Shown here in pieces: positions 1-7,840 of a stretch of 64,000 nucleotides of DNA (its first letter is position 1; every line of letters begins with the position of its first letter). The notes under the pieces are model-generated. The model saw only the letters and a list, made by a program, of their open reading frames with translations. It searched no databases and was not told the origin of the DNA. Source of the DNA: Saccharothrix sp. HUAS TT1 (GTDB lineage Bacteria > Actinomycetota > Actinomycetes > Mycobacteriales > Pseudonocardiaceae); assembly GCF_040744945.1 (NCBI RefSeq), contig NZ_CP160453.1, positions 4,712,001 to 4,776,000 on the forward strand, given 5' to 3'. The position numbers were made by a program, and so were the translations under genes.

Positions 1-114
1 CGGCCAGCGGCGGTCTCATGTGGCCGTGCGCCGGGATGGAGAAGAAAGCGATGTGTGCCACGGCCGGACGCCTCCCACGACTTCGACGACGTCCACCAGC
101 GTAGGAGCACCGAT

Positions 115-130
115 CTCGGGATTTCCCTAG
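115..130. promoter_or_regulatory. PAS-LuxR (PimM-type) operator upstream of the sugar genes
   Basis: The 16 bases CTCGGGATTTCCCTAG fit the published PAS-LuxR consensus CTVGGGAWWTCCCBAG at every position and form an imperfect palindrome. The site ends 45 bases before the GTG start of the 2,3-dehydratase. A weak -10-like AATCCT lies 12 bases downstream at 143-148, so the operator would cover the -35 region, as these activators usually do. The match is seen in the sequence; binding is inferred. Nothing else was recognised in bases 1-114. Confidence 0.75.
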
Positions 131-175
131 TGCCGGAACAGGAATCCTGAGGGGCACGCCCACCGAGGAGGAACC

Positions 176-1606
176 GTGCACCCAGTCGCCGAACTCGGTC
201 AGCTGCGCCGATCCGACCCGAGCCGGTCGTCGTGGGTGGAGCGATCGCTGCGGGCGCGCGACGGCGGGGTCCTCGACGACGCCGGCTTCCGCGCGTGGCT
301 CGCCGACCGCAGGCGCGCGCAGTCCCAGCAGGTGCGGCGCGTGCCGCTGACGTCGATGGACCGGTGGGGCTTCGCCCACGAGACCGGCAACCTCGGGCAC
401 GTCAGCGGCCGGTTCTTCACCGTGGAGGGCATCCACGTCACCACCGACTCCGGCCCGGTCCGCGAGTGGGCGCAGCCCATCATCAACCAGCCGGAGATCG
501 GCATCCTCGGCATCGCCGTGCGCGAGATCGACGGCCTGCTGCACTGCCTGGTGCAGGCCAAGTGCGAGCCGGGCAACGTCAACGGCATCCAGCTCTCGCC
601 GACCGTGCAGGCCACCCGCAGCAACTACACGCGGGTGCACGGCGGCGCGCAGGTGCCGTACCTGTCGCTGTTCCGCGACGCCGAGCCGTCCCACGTGCTG
701 GCCGACGTGCTCCAGTCCGAGCAGGGCGCCTGGTTCTACCGCAAGCGCAACCGCAACATGGTCGTGGAGGTCGGCGACGACGTCGAGGCGGGCGAGGACT
801 TCTGCTGGCTCACCCTCGGCCAGCTGCTGGCGCTGCTGCGCGAGGACGACCTGGTCAGCATGGACGCGCGCACCGTCCTGTCGTGCATCCCGTACGGCGG
901 CGGAGAGCACGACGACGGCGCGGCCACCCCGTTCGCCGCGGCGCTCCAGCGGTCGCGCAGCGCCGACGAGGGCGGTCTGCACACGACGACCGAGGTGCTG
1001 AGCTGGATCACCGGCATGCACGCCGGGCACGAGCTGCACGCCCGCCGCATCCCGCTGTGCACGGTGGCGGACTGGAAGCGCACCGACTACGAGATCGCCC
1101 ACGTGGACGGCCGCTACTTCAAGGTCGTCGCGGTCGACGTGGTGGCCAACAGCCGCGAGGTGTCGTCCTGGCAGCAGCCGCTGCTCGAACCGGTCGGCAC
1201 CGGTGTCGCGGCGCTGCTCGTGCGCGAGTTCCACGGCGTGCTGCACGTGCTGGTCAACGCCCACGTCGAGCCCGGCTACCTGGACACGGTGGAACTCGCG
1301 CCGACCGTCCAGGCCACCCCCGAGAACTACGCCCACCTGCCCGCCGAGCACCGGCCGCGCTTCCTCGACCTGGTGCTCGCGCCGGACCCGGCGAAGGTCC
1401 GCTTCGACACCGTGCTGTCCGAGGAGGGCGGCCGGTTCCTGCACGCCCGCACCCGCTACCTCGTCGTGGAGGACGACTCGGCGCCCGCCCAGGCGCCGCC
1501 GGGGTTCCACTGGCTGACCGTGCACCAGCTCGCCGACCTCCTCCAGCACAGCCACTACGTCAACGTGCAGGCCAGGACGCTCTTCGCGTGCCTGCTGGCC
1601 GCCTGA
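176..1606 (+). CDS. NDP-hexose 2,3-dehydratase family protein
   Basis: This 476-residue protein belongs to the family that removes the C-2 hydroxyl of NDP-4-keto-6-deoxyhexoses (TylCVI, EryBVI and SpnO type), the first step toward 2,6-dideoxysugars. The length is normal for the family. It is built from two homologous halves. Residues around 90-160 ([15 protein letters not shown], then LSPTVQAT) and around 330-390 ([13 protein letters not shown], then LAPTVQAT) repeat the same layout, which is the family signature. The GTG start is chosen because GAGGAGG at 165-171 is a strong ribosome binding site four bases upstream. The next gene starts 11 bases after the stop, so the two are probably co-transcribed. 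The partner 4,6-dehydratase, nucleotidylyltransferase, 3-ketoreductase and epimerase genes are not in the window. Family assignment is secure; the exact sugar substrate is not. Confidence 0.93.
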   Translation: MHPVAELGQLRRSDPSRSSWVERSLRARDGGVLDDAGFRAWLADRRRAQSQQVRRVPLTSMDRWGFAHETGNLGHVSGRFFTVEGIHVTTDSGPVREWAQPIINQPEIGILGIAVREIDGLLHCLVQAKCEPGNVNGIQLSPTVQATRSNYTRVHGGAQVPYLSLFRDAEPSHVLADVLQSEQGAWFYRKRNRNMVVEVGDDVEAGEDFCWLTLGQLLALLREDDLVSMDARTVLSCIPYGGGEHDDGAATPFAAALQRSRSADEGGLHTTTEVLSWITGMHAGHELHARRIPLCTVADWKRTDYEIAHVDGRYFKVVAVDVVANSREVSSWQQPLLEPVGTGVAALLVREFHGVLHVLVNAHVEPGYLDTVELAPTVQATPENYAHLPAEHRPRFLDLVLAPDPAKVRFDTVLSEEGGRFLHARTRYLVVEDDSAPAQAPPGFHWLTVHQLADLLQHSHYVNVQARTLFACLLAA

Positions 1607-1617
1607 AAGGGGAACCG

Positions 1618-2751
1618 GTGTCCGGAGCGACCCGAAACGGGAACACCCAGTACGTCTGGGGCTACCTGCGTGAGTACGAGGCCGAGCGGGAGGACGTCCT
1701 CGCCGCCGTGGACGCCGTGTTCGGCTCCGGGCAGCTCGTGCTGGGACCGGCCGTCGCCGGGTTCGAGGCGGCGTTCGCCGCCTGGCACGGCGTCCCGCAC
1801 TGCGTCGGCGTCGACAACGGCACCAACGCGCTCGTGCTCGGCCTGCGCGCGCTCGGCATCGGCGCGGGCGACGAGGTGGTCACCGTGTCGAACACCGCCG
1901 CGCCCACCGTCGTGGCGATCGACGCCGTCGGCGCGACCCCGGTGTTCGTCGACGTCCACGAGGACACGTACCTGATGGACGTGGACCAGGTCGAGGCGGC
2001 CATCACGCCCCGCACCCGCGCGCTGCTGCCCGTGCACCTGTACGGCCAGTGCGTGGACCTGGAGGCGTTGACCGCGATCGCGGACCGGCACGGCCTGCCG
2101 GTCCTGGAGGACTGCGCCCAGGCGCACGGCGCGCGGCGCAACGGGGTGCTCGCGGGCGCCACCGGACGCGCGGCGGCGTTCTCCTTCTACCCCACCAAGG
2201 TGCTGGGCGCCTACGGCGACGCGGGCGCCACGATCACCTCCGACCCGGGGGTCGACGCGAACCTGCGCCGGCTGCGCTACTACGGGATGGAGGAGGTCTA
2301 CCACGTCGTCTCGACGCCGGGGTACAACAGCAGGCTGGACGAGGTGCAGGCGGCCATCCTGACCCGCAAGCTGACCCGCCTGGACGACTACGTCGCCGCC
2401 CGCCGCGCCATCGCCGCCCGCTACGCCGAGGCGTTGGGCGGCACCGACCTGGTGCTGCCCGCCCTCGCGCCGGGCAACGACCACGTCTACTACGTCTACG
2501 TGGTGCGGCACCCGTTGCGGGACAAGGTGGTGGAGGGGATGCGGGAGCACGGCGTGCGGCTGAACATCAGCTACCCGTGGCCGGTGCACCGGCAGAGCGG
2601 CTTCGCCCACCTGGGGCTGGAGGAGGGTTCGCTGCCGGTGACCGAGCGGCTGGCCGGCGAGATCTTCTCGCTGCCCATGTACCCGTCGCTGTCGGTCCAG
2701 GAGCAGGACCACGTGGTCGAGTCGCTGCTGGACGTGCTCGACCGGGTCTGA
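1618..2751 (+). CDS. PLP-dependent NDP-keto-sugar aminotransferase (DegT/DnrJ/EryC1/StrS family)
   Basis: This 377-residue protein transfers an amino group to a keto-sugar nucleotide using pyridoxal phosphate. Family motifs seen are [18 protein letters not shown] near residue 60, VSNTAAPTV near 95, EDCAQAHG near 165 and [15 protein letters not shown] near 190. Lys194 in YPTK is the expected Schiff-base lysine. The overall sequence resembles C-3 aminotransferases of macrolide and glycopeptide amino sugars (TylB, DesV, EryCI, EvaB). Together with the adjacent 2,3-dehydratase this suggests a 2,3,6-trideoxy-3-amino sugar. C-4 amination cannot be excluded. The GTG at 1618 starts 11 bases after the previous stop and is preceded by AAAGGGGAA, a good ribosome binding site. 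The upstream extension of the same frame overlaps the dehydratase gene and is not real. N-methyltransferase genes that might finish the sugar are not visible here. Confidence 0.92.
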   Translation: MSGATRNGNTQYVWGYLREYEAEREDVLAAVDAVFGSGQLVLGPAVAGFEAAFAAWHGVPHCVGVDNGTNALVLGLRALGIGAGDEVVTVSNTAAPTVVAIDAVGATPVFVDVHEDTYLMDVDQVEAAITPRTRALLPVHLYGQCVDLEALTAIADRHGLPVLEDCAQAHGARRNGVLAGATGRAAAFSFYPTKVLGAYGDAGATITSDPGVDANLRRLRYYGMEEVYHVVSTPGYNSRLDEVQAAILTRKLTRLDDYVAARRAIAARYAEALGGTDLVLPALAPGNDHVYYVYVVRHPLRDKVVEGMREHGVRLNISYPWPVHRQSGFAHLGLEEGSLPVTERLAGEIFSLPMYPSLSVQEQDHVVESLLDVLDRV

Positions 2752-2761
2752 GCGGCACGGC

Positions 2762-2796
2762 GAACGGGGGTGTCGGCTCTGCCGACGCCCCCGTTC
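2762..2796. terminator. Bidirectional hairpin terminator between convergent operons
   Basis: GAACGGGGGTGTCGGC (2762-2777) pairs with GCCGACGCCCCCGTTC (2781-2796) around a three-base TCT loop. All 16 pairs form, one of them G-U. The hairpin sits between the stop of the plus-strand aminotransferase at 2751 and the stop of the minus-strand permease at 2815, so it can serve both directions. There is no U-tract, which is common for actinomycete terminators. Confidence 0.85.
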
Positions 2797-2814
2797 CGCG
2801 TGGGGAGCCCGGGT

Positions 2815-3582
2815 TCAGGCGTCGTCGCGGCGCAGCGTCCGCGCGCCCCACCACACCGACGCCGCCGCCATCACGACCAGCAGCACCATCCCGGTGGACA
2901 GCGCGTCGAACGTGACGTCACCGCGGAACCCGGCCCGGCCCGCGTCCACCACGTGCGTGAGCGGGTTGAGGCGGGACAGGGTGTAGAGCCACTGCGGCGC
3001 GAGGCCGGTGGTGATGGGGATGAGCATGCCGGAGAGCAGCAGCAGCGGCATCAGCACCGTGTTGATCAGGCCGAGGAACGCCTCCTCGTTGCGCAGCACC
3101 AGAGCCAGCGCCTGCGACGCGGACGCCAGCGTCACCGACAGCAGCGCCGCGACCAGCAGGATCATCCCGACGCCGACGGGCGTCACGGTCAGGCCGAACA
3201 GCAGCGCCGCGATGCCGATGATCAGCAGCGACTGCACGACCGTGTGCACGGTGTTGGTCAGCGTCCGGCCCAGCAGCAGCGCGACCGCGCTCGCCGGGGT
3301 GACGCGCAGCCGTTCGAGCAGGCCGCTCTGCCGGTCCGACAGCAGCGCGAACCCGGCGAACGACGCGCTGAACAGCGCCAGCTGCACGATCAGGGCCGGG
3401 GTGAAGACGGTCCAGCTGTCACCCGGCGGGAACCCGGGCATCGCCCCGACCAGCTTCTCCATCAGCGGCCCGAACAGCAGCAGGAAGAACAGCGGTTGCG
3501 TCATGGCCACGGCGATCAGGCCGGGGTTGCGCAGCGACGGCAGCAGCTCCATGCGGAACAGCAGCCCGGTGTCACGCAGCAC
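2815..3582 (-). CDS. ABC-2 type transporter permease (DrrB-like)
   Basis: This 255-residue integral membrane protein is the likely channel subunit of a drug-type ABC exporter. After a short N-terminus (LFRMELLPSLRNPGLIAVAM), about six hydrophobic segments follow: residues around 20-38, 55-75, 100-125, 135-160, 165-185 and 225-245. This is the ABC-2/DrrB topology. The segment LSDRQSGLLERLRVTP is the conserved cytoplasmic loop of this family. The GTG start at 3582 overlaps the end of the ATPase gene by 11 bases, so the two are translationally coupled and surely partners. Export of, or self-resistance to, the macrolide glycoside is inferred from position in the cluster. It is the last gene of the leftward operon. 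Confidence 0.9.
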   Translation of the reverse strand: MLRDTGLLFRMELLPSLRNPGLIAVAMTQPLFFLLLFGPLMEKLVGAMPGFPPGDSWTVFTPALIVQLALFSASFAGFALLSDRQSGLLERLRVTPASAVALLLGRTLTNTVHTVVQSLLIIGIAALLFGLTVTPVGVGMILLVAALLSVTLASASQALALVLRNEEAFLGLINTVLMPLLLLSGMLIPITTGLAPQWLYTLSRLNPLTHVVDAGRAGFRGDVTFDALSTGMVLLVVMAAASVWWGARTLRRDDA

Positions 3583-4552
3583 TGCCGACCTCCTCGGTGG
3601 GTGGCGCCTCGCCCGCCTCGCGCAGCGCGCGGCCGGTGAGGTCGAGGAACACGTCGTCCAGCGTGGGCCGGTGCAGCTGCACCGACCGCAGCGGCACGCG
3701 GGCCGCGTCCAGCGCCCGCAGCACGACCGGCAGCGCGGTCTCGCCGTCACGCACCCGGCAGCGCACGCCGTCCGGTCCGGTGTGGACGTCGCCGACGCCG
3801 GGCACCCCGGCCAGGCAGCGCACCGCGTCGTCCACCCCGTCCACGCCGAGCAGCAGCGTGTCACCGCCGAGGGCGCGCTTGAGCTCGTCGGGCGACCCGG
3901 ACGCGACCACCAGGCCCCGGTCGACCACCAGCACGCGGTCGGCCAGCGAGTCGGCCTCGTCCAGGTAGTGCGTGGTCACCACGACGGTGATGCCGCGCTG
4001 CTCGCGCAGCCGCCGGATGTGCTGCCACAGGTTCGCCCGGCTCTGCGGGTCCAGGCTGGTGGTCGGCTCGTCCAGGAACACCAGCCGCGGCTCGTGGATC
4101 AGGCCGAGCGCGAGGTCCAGTCGACGGCGCTGCCCGCCGGACAAGGTCTTGCTGACCCGCCCGCCCAGGCCGTTGAGGTCCAGCTCGGCGGCCAGCCGCT
4201 CCGCCCGCCGCGTCGACTCGGCCTTGGCCAGGCCGTGGATGCGGCCCTGCAGCACCAGGTCCTCCAGCACCCGGCAGTCCGGGGCCGCCCCGCCGTGCTG
4301 GGCGACGTAGCCGATCCGGCGGCGCACCCCGTTCGGGTCCGCGACCAGGTCGCACCCGGCGACCCGGGCCGTGCCGGCGGTCGGCCGCAGCAGGGTGGTG
4401 AGCATCCGCAGCGTCGTGGTCTTGCCCGCGCCGTTGGGCCCGAGCAGGGCGACGATCTCCCCGGCGGCCACGTCGAGGTCCACGCCGCGCACCGCTTCGA
4501 CGACGCCGCGCCGCGTGGTGTAGCTGCGGGCCAACCCGCGCGCGGTGATCAC
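3572..4552 (-). CDS. ABC transporter ATP-binding protein (DrrA-like)
   Basis: This 326-residue ATPase would power export of the polyketide with the permease next to it. Motifs in order are Walker A GPNGAGKTT near residue 40, a Q-loop in GYVAQHGG, signature LSGGQRRRLDLALGL near 138, Walker B RLVFLDEPTTSLDPQ near 158 and the switch histidine in VVVTTHYLDEAD. The C-terminal 90 residues, ending in HRPTLDDVFLDLTG, are typical of DrrA and other antibiotic-export ATPases. GTG at 4552 overlaps the TGA of the fkbH-like gene as GTGA. This start removes the long upstream open frame, which is antisense to nothing real and lacks homology. Confidence 0.93.
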   Translation of the reverse strand: MITARGLARSYTTRRGVVEAVRGVDLDVAAGEIVALLGPNGAGKTTTLRMLTTLLRPTAGTARVAGCDLVADPNGVRRRIGYVAQHGGAAPDCRVLEDLVLQGRIHGLAKAESTRRAERLAAELDLNGLGGRVSKTLSGGQRRRLDLALGLIHEPRLVFLDEPTTSLDPQSRANLWQHIRRLREQRGITVVVTTHYLDEADSLADRVLVVDRGLVVASGSPDELKRALGGDTLLLGVDGVDDAVRCLAGVPGVGDVHTGPDGVRCRVRDGETALPVVLRALDAARVPLRSVQLHRPTLDDVFLDLTGRALREAGEAPPTEEVGSAA

Positions 4553-5628
4553 CGGACCGCCGCCGTCATCAGCTCGGGCGCGTACAGGGCCATCGTGGCG
4601 GGCGGCGGCTGCGGCGCGGGCTCCAGGTGCAGGCGCCGCACGCCGTCCTCCACGGCGATCACCCCACCGCACGGGCACGGGTCGTCGGTGTAGCCGGAGA
4701 ACCGGTAGGCCACCTCCATCACCCGGTTGCGCTCGGTGCGCCGGAAGTCGGCGGCCAGGTGCACGCCCGCCCGGTACGCCTGGTCGGCCAGCCACGCCAG
4801 GATCACCGCGCCCGCGCCGAACGCGACCACCCGGCACGAGGTGGCGAGCAGCTTGAGCCGCCACACCCGGTCGTGCTTCTCGATCAGCAGCACGCCGATC
4901 GCGCCGTGCGCGCCGAACCGGTCGTCCATCGTGGCCACCAGCACCTCGTGCGCCGGGTCGTCCAGCAGGGCGCGCAGCGCGGCGTCGGGGTAGTGGACGC
5001 CGGTGGCGTTCATCTGGCTGGTGCGCAGGGTCAGCTCGGCGACGCGGGTCAGGTCCTCCGGCCCGGCGCGGCGGATGCCCATGCGCATCTCCAGCGAGCG
5101 CAGGAAGTCCTCGTCCGCCCCGGCGAACTCCTCCTTGGCCCTGATCCGCCGCCGTCCCGCCAGGTACATGGCGCGGCGGCGGCGCGAGTCCTCGGTGATC
5201 GCGTCGGGCGTGAAGTCGGGCAGGTCGAGCAGGCCCGGCACGTCCTCGTGGGTGAAGCAGCGCACCTCGGGCAGGTGGTGGGCGACCTCGGCGCGCTCGG
5301 CGGGCTGGTCGTCCACGAACGCGATCGTGCCGAGCGCGAAGCCCAGCTCGTCCGCGATCTCCCGCACCGCGGCCGACTTCGGGCCCCACCCGATGCGGGG
5401 CGCCACGAAGTACTCGGCCACGCCGAGCGCTTCCAGCCGGGCCCAGGCGTGGTCGTGGTCGTTGCGGCTGGCGACGGCCTGGAGCACGCCCCGCTCGTCC
5501 AGGGCGGTGATGGTGCGCAGCACGTCGTCGCGCAGCGCACCACCGCCGTCCTCCAGCAGGGTGCCCTGCCACAGCGTGTTGTCCAGGTCCCACACCAGGC
5601 ACTTGACCAGCGCGGTCGATCGGTCCAC
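4549..5628 (-). CDS. fkbH: FkbH-like HAD-superfamily glyceryl-ACP synthase
   Basis: FkbH-type enzymes take 1,3-bisphosphoglycerate, dephosphorylate it and load the glyceryl group onto a dedicated acyl carrier protein. This is step one of hydroxy/methoxymalonyl-ACP synthesis. The protein has 359 residues, the usual length. The N-terminal HAD motif WDLDNTLW (Asp14, Asp16, Thr18) is intact. VASRNDHDHA, GWGPKSAAV and FVDDQPAERAEV follow as the other HAD motifs. A GNAT-like C-terminal half includes LTLRTSQMNATG near residue 180. The GTG at 5628 is chosen because GGGAGGA lies five bases upstream (5640-5634) and because it puts the first Asp about 14 residues in, as in relatives. It lies 19 bases after the acyl-CoA dehydrogenase gene and overlaps the ABC ATPase gene by four bases. 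Confidence 0.93.
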   Translation of the reverse strand: MDRSTALVKCLVWDLDNTLWQGTLLEDGGGALRDDVLRTITALDERGVLQAVASRNDHDHAWARLEALGVAEYFVAPRIGWGPKSAAVREIADELGFALGTIAFVDDQPAERAEVAHHLPEVRCFTHEDVPGLLDLPDFTPDAITEDSRRRRAMYLAGRRRIRAKEEFAGADEDFLRSLEMRMGIRRAGPEDLTRVAELTLRTSQMNATGVHYPDAALRALLDDPAHEVLVATMDDRFGAHGAIGVLLIEKHDRVWRLKLLATSCRVVAFGAGAVILAWLADQAYRAGVHLAADFRRTERNRVMEVAYRFSGYTDDPCPCGGVIAVEDGVRRLHLEPAPQPPPATMALYAPELMTAAVR

Positions 5629-5647
5629 CGGAGTCCTCCCGGGACGG

Positions 5648-6754
5648 TCAGCGCGCCGCGTCGACGGCGTGGCGCGCGAGGATGAGCTGGCAGATCTCGC
5701 TGGTGCCCTCGATGATCTCCATGAGCTTGGCGTCGCGGTGCGCCCGCGCCACCGGGTGCCCGTCGCGGGCCGCCGCGGAGCCGAGGACCTGCACGGCCGA
5801 CGCGGCGCCGCGCGCGGCGAGGGTCGCGGCGGTGTGCTTGGCCAGCACCGCCGCCACGACCTGGTCGGGCGAGCGGGCGTCCACCGCGTCGGCGGCGTGC
5901 TCGCAGGCGTGCGTCGCCGACCGCTCGGCCACCAGCAGCTCGGCCAGGCGCCGGGCGACGAGCTGGTGCTCGGCCAGCGGCACGCCGAACTGCTCGCGGG
6001 TCGCCGCGTGCCGGGACGCCTCGGCCAGGCAGGCGCGCAGGATGCCCACGCAGCCCCACGCCACCGACATCCGGCCGTGCTGGAGCGCGGCCGTGACCAG
6101 CAGCGGCAACGGCTGCCCGCCACCGCCCAGCACGGCCGACGCGGGCAGCCGCACGTCGTCCAGCCGCACGTCGGCGTGCCCGGCGGCCCGGCACCCGCTC
6201 GGCGCGACCACCGGCGTGATCGTCACGCCCGGCGCGTCGGCGGGCACGACGACCGCCGCCGCGCCGTCGCCCTGGCGGGCGACCACGACGACCAGGTCGG
6301 CGTAGGCGGCGGCGGTGATCCACGTCTTGAACCCGGTGACCACGACCTCGTCACCGTCGCGGCGCGCCTCGGTGGTGATCGCCGACAGGTCGCTGCCCGC
6401 GCCCGGCTCGCTGAACGCGGCGGCGGCGAGCGCGCCCGACGTGAGCCGGGTCAGGTGCTCGCGGCGCTGGTCGGCGTCACCGAGGCGGGCGATGGTGCCG
6501 GCGGCCATCGACTGCGAGGTCAGCACGCTGCGCACGGAGCCGCACCGGCTGCCCAGGTGCGCGGTGAACTCGCCGGTCCACCGGCTGTCCCGGCCCAGCC
6601 CGCCGTGCTCGGGGCCCACCTGCGGGCACAGCAGCCCGGCCGCGCCGAGCTGGCGCAGCACGTCCCGCGGCACCGCGCCCGCGAGGTCCCAGCCGCCCGC
6701 GGCCGGGGCGACCAGGTCGTCCACCAGCGCGCGCGGGTCCGCCCGCTCAGGCAC
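5648..6754 (-). CDS. fkbI: FkbI-like acyl-CoA (acyl-ACP) dehydrogenase
   Basis: This 368-residue flavoprotein is predicted to oxidise the hydroxyacyl unit carried on the FkbJ protein, working with FkbK to turn glyceryl-ACP into hydroxymalonyl-ACP. The acyl-CoA dehydrogenase layout is clear. FSEPGAGSDLS near residue 113 and TGFKTWITAAAYADL near 140 are the flavin and substrate motifs. TREQFGVPLAEHQ near 250 and MEIIEGTSEICQ near the C-terminus are also present. Glu349 in IIEGTSE is in the usual catalytic-base position. The GTG start at 6754 overlaps the end of the ACP gene by eight bases. It could be confused with a fatty-acid oxidation enzyme, but the surrounding fkbH/J/K genes settle the role. 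Confidence 0.92.
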   Translation of the reverse strand: MPERADPRALVDDLVAPAAGGWDLAGAVPRDVLRQLGAAGLLCPQVGPEHGGLGRDSRWTGEFTAHLGSRCGSVRSVLTSQSMAAGTIARLGDADQRREHLTRLTSGALAAAAFSEPGAGSDLSAITTEARRDGDEVVVTGFKTWITAAAYADLVVVVARQGDGAAAVVVPADAPGVTITPVVAPSGCRAAGHADVRLDDVRLPASAVLGGGGQPLPLLVTAALQHGRMSVAWGCVGILRACLAEASRHAATREQFGVPLAEHQLVARRLAELLVAERSATHACEHAADAVDARSPDQVVAAVLAKHTAATLAARGAASAVQVLGSAAARDGHPVARAHRDAKLMEIIEGTSEICQLILARHAVDAAR

Positions 6755-7004
6755 CGGCTCGCAGCCGGGTGACCAGCTCGGTCATCCGGTCGACCGTGCG
6801 GAAGTTGTCCAGGCGCAGGTCCGAGCCGGTGATCGCGATGTCGAACGCCTGCTCGACGTGCACGATCAGCTCCATCGCGAAGATCGAGGACACCAGGCCG
6901 GAGGCGAACAGGTCCTGGTCCGGCGGGACGTCGACCTTGGTGCGGTCCTTGAGGAACGCGGTGATGGGACCAGCGATGTCCGCCGAAGTCAGCTCGACCG
7001 TCAC
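6747..7004 (-). CDS. fkbJ: FkbJ-like free-standing acyl carrier protein for the glycolytic extender unit
   Basis: This small protein of 85 residues carries the three-carbon unit while FkbH, FkbI and FkbK modify it, then delivers it to an AT domain. The phosphopantetheine site reads LFASGLVSSIFAMELI, with Ser40 (second Ser of VSS) as the predicted attachment residue. This GLVxS form, rather than the PKS-type GxDSL, is characteristic of FkbJ proteins. The GTG at 7004 overlaps the TGA of the dehydrogenase gene as GTGA, so translation is coupled. The only good alternative start would extend into the previous gene and add no conserved sequence. Confidence 0.92.
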   Translation of the reverse strand: MTVELTSADIAGPITAFLKDRTKVDVPPDQDLFASGLVSSIFAMELIVHVEQAFDIAITGSDLRLDNFRTVDRMTELVTRLRAGA

Positions 7005-7840
7005 GGCAGCACCTTTCCGTAGTCGTGGAAACCCCGGCCGCTCTTGCGGCCCAGGTGGCCCGCGGCGACCTTGGCCAGCAGCAGCTCGCACGGCGCGTGC
7101 GAGGCGATCCCGGTGCGCTCGGCCAGCGCGCGCAGGGCGTCGGCGAGGTTGTCCAGGCCGATGAGGTCCGCGGTGGCCAGGGGACCGGTGGGGTGGCCGA
7201 GGCAGCCGCGCATCAGCTCGTCCACCTGCTCGGCGGTCGCGGTGCCCTCCTGCACGACCCGCGCCGCGTCGTTGATCATCGGGTGCAGCAGCCGGCTGGT
7301 GACGAAGCCGGGCGCGTCGCGGACCACGACCGACTCGCGGCGCAGCCGCGCCAGCAGGGCCAGCACGGCGTCCAGCGCGTGCGCGCCGGTGCGCCTGCCG
7401 CGCACCACCTCGGAGGTGCCGATGAGCCAGGTGGGGTTCATGAAGTGCACGCCGACCAGGTCGGCCGGCTCGGCGACGGCGTCCGCCAGCTCGTCGATCG
7501 GGATGCCGGAGGTGTTGGACACCAGCGGCGTGCCCGGCGCGACGATCCCGCTCAGCTCGGCCAGCAGCTTGGCCTTGGCCCGCTCGTCCTCGGTGATCGC
7601 CTCGATGACCAGCTCGGCGGTCGCGGCGGCCGACGGGTCGGTGGCGGTGGTCAGCCCGGCCGGCGGCACGTCGGGGAAGGAACCCATGAGCGCGCCATGG
7701 CGCAGGTACCCGCGCACGCGGGTCGCGGCGTCGTCCACGGTGGCCCGGTCGAGGTCGACCAGGGTCACCGGCACGCCGTGCCCGAGGGCCAGCGCCGCGA
7801 TGCCGGACCCCATCGTGCCCGCGCCGAAGATCGCGATCAC
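7001..7840 (-). CDS. fkbK: FkbK-like 3-hydroxyacyl-CoA (acyl-ACP) dehydrogenase
   Basis: This 279-residue NAD(P)-dependent enzyme resembles 3-hydroxybutyryl-CoA dehydrogenase. It is expected to oxidise the primary alcohol of glyceryl-ACP on the way to hydroxymalonyl-ACP. A Rossmann motif IFGAGTMGSGIA lies at residues 4-15, the NAD-binding acidic VDLD follows near 32, and VGVHFMNPTWL near 138 contains the catalytic His of this family. SNTSGIPIDELA and PGFVTSRLLHPMINDA are further family signatures. The GTG at 7840 overlaps the glycosyltransferase stop as GTGA and puts the Rossmann motif at the very N-terminus, as in homologues. The O-methyltransferase FkbG that normally completes this set is not in the window. 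Confidence 0.93.
   Translation of the reverse strand: MIAIFGAGTMGSGIAALALGHGVPVTLVDLDRATVDDAATRVRGYLRHGALMGSFPDVPPAGLTTATDPSAAATAELVIEAITEDERAKAKLLAELSGIVAPGTPLVSNTSGIPIDELADAVAEPADLVGVHFMNPTWLIGTSEVVRGRRTGAHALDAVLALLARLRRESVVVRDAPGFVTSRLLHPMINDAARVVQEGTATAEQVDELMRGCLGHPTGPLATADLIGLDNLADALRALAERTGIASHAPCELLLAKVAAGHLGRKSGRGFHDYGKVLP

Noticed and set aside
1..114. A partial gene at the left edge
   Set aside because: No frame shows recognisable coding content or a start with a ribosome binding site; it is left as upstream sequence.
5648..7840. fkbI and fkbK as ordinary fatty-acid beta-oxidation genes
   Set aside because: They are fused by overlaps with fkbJ and fkbH, the fixed arrangement of glycolytic extender-unit operons.
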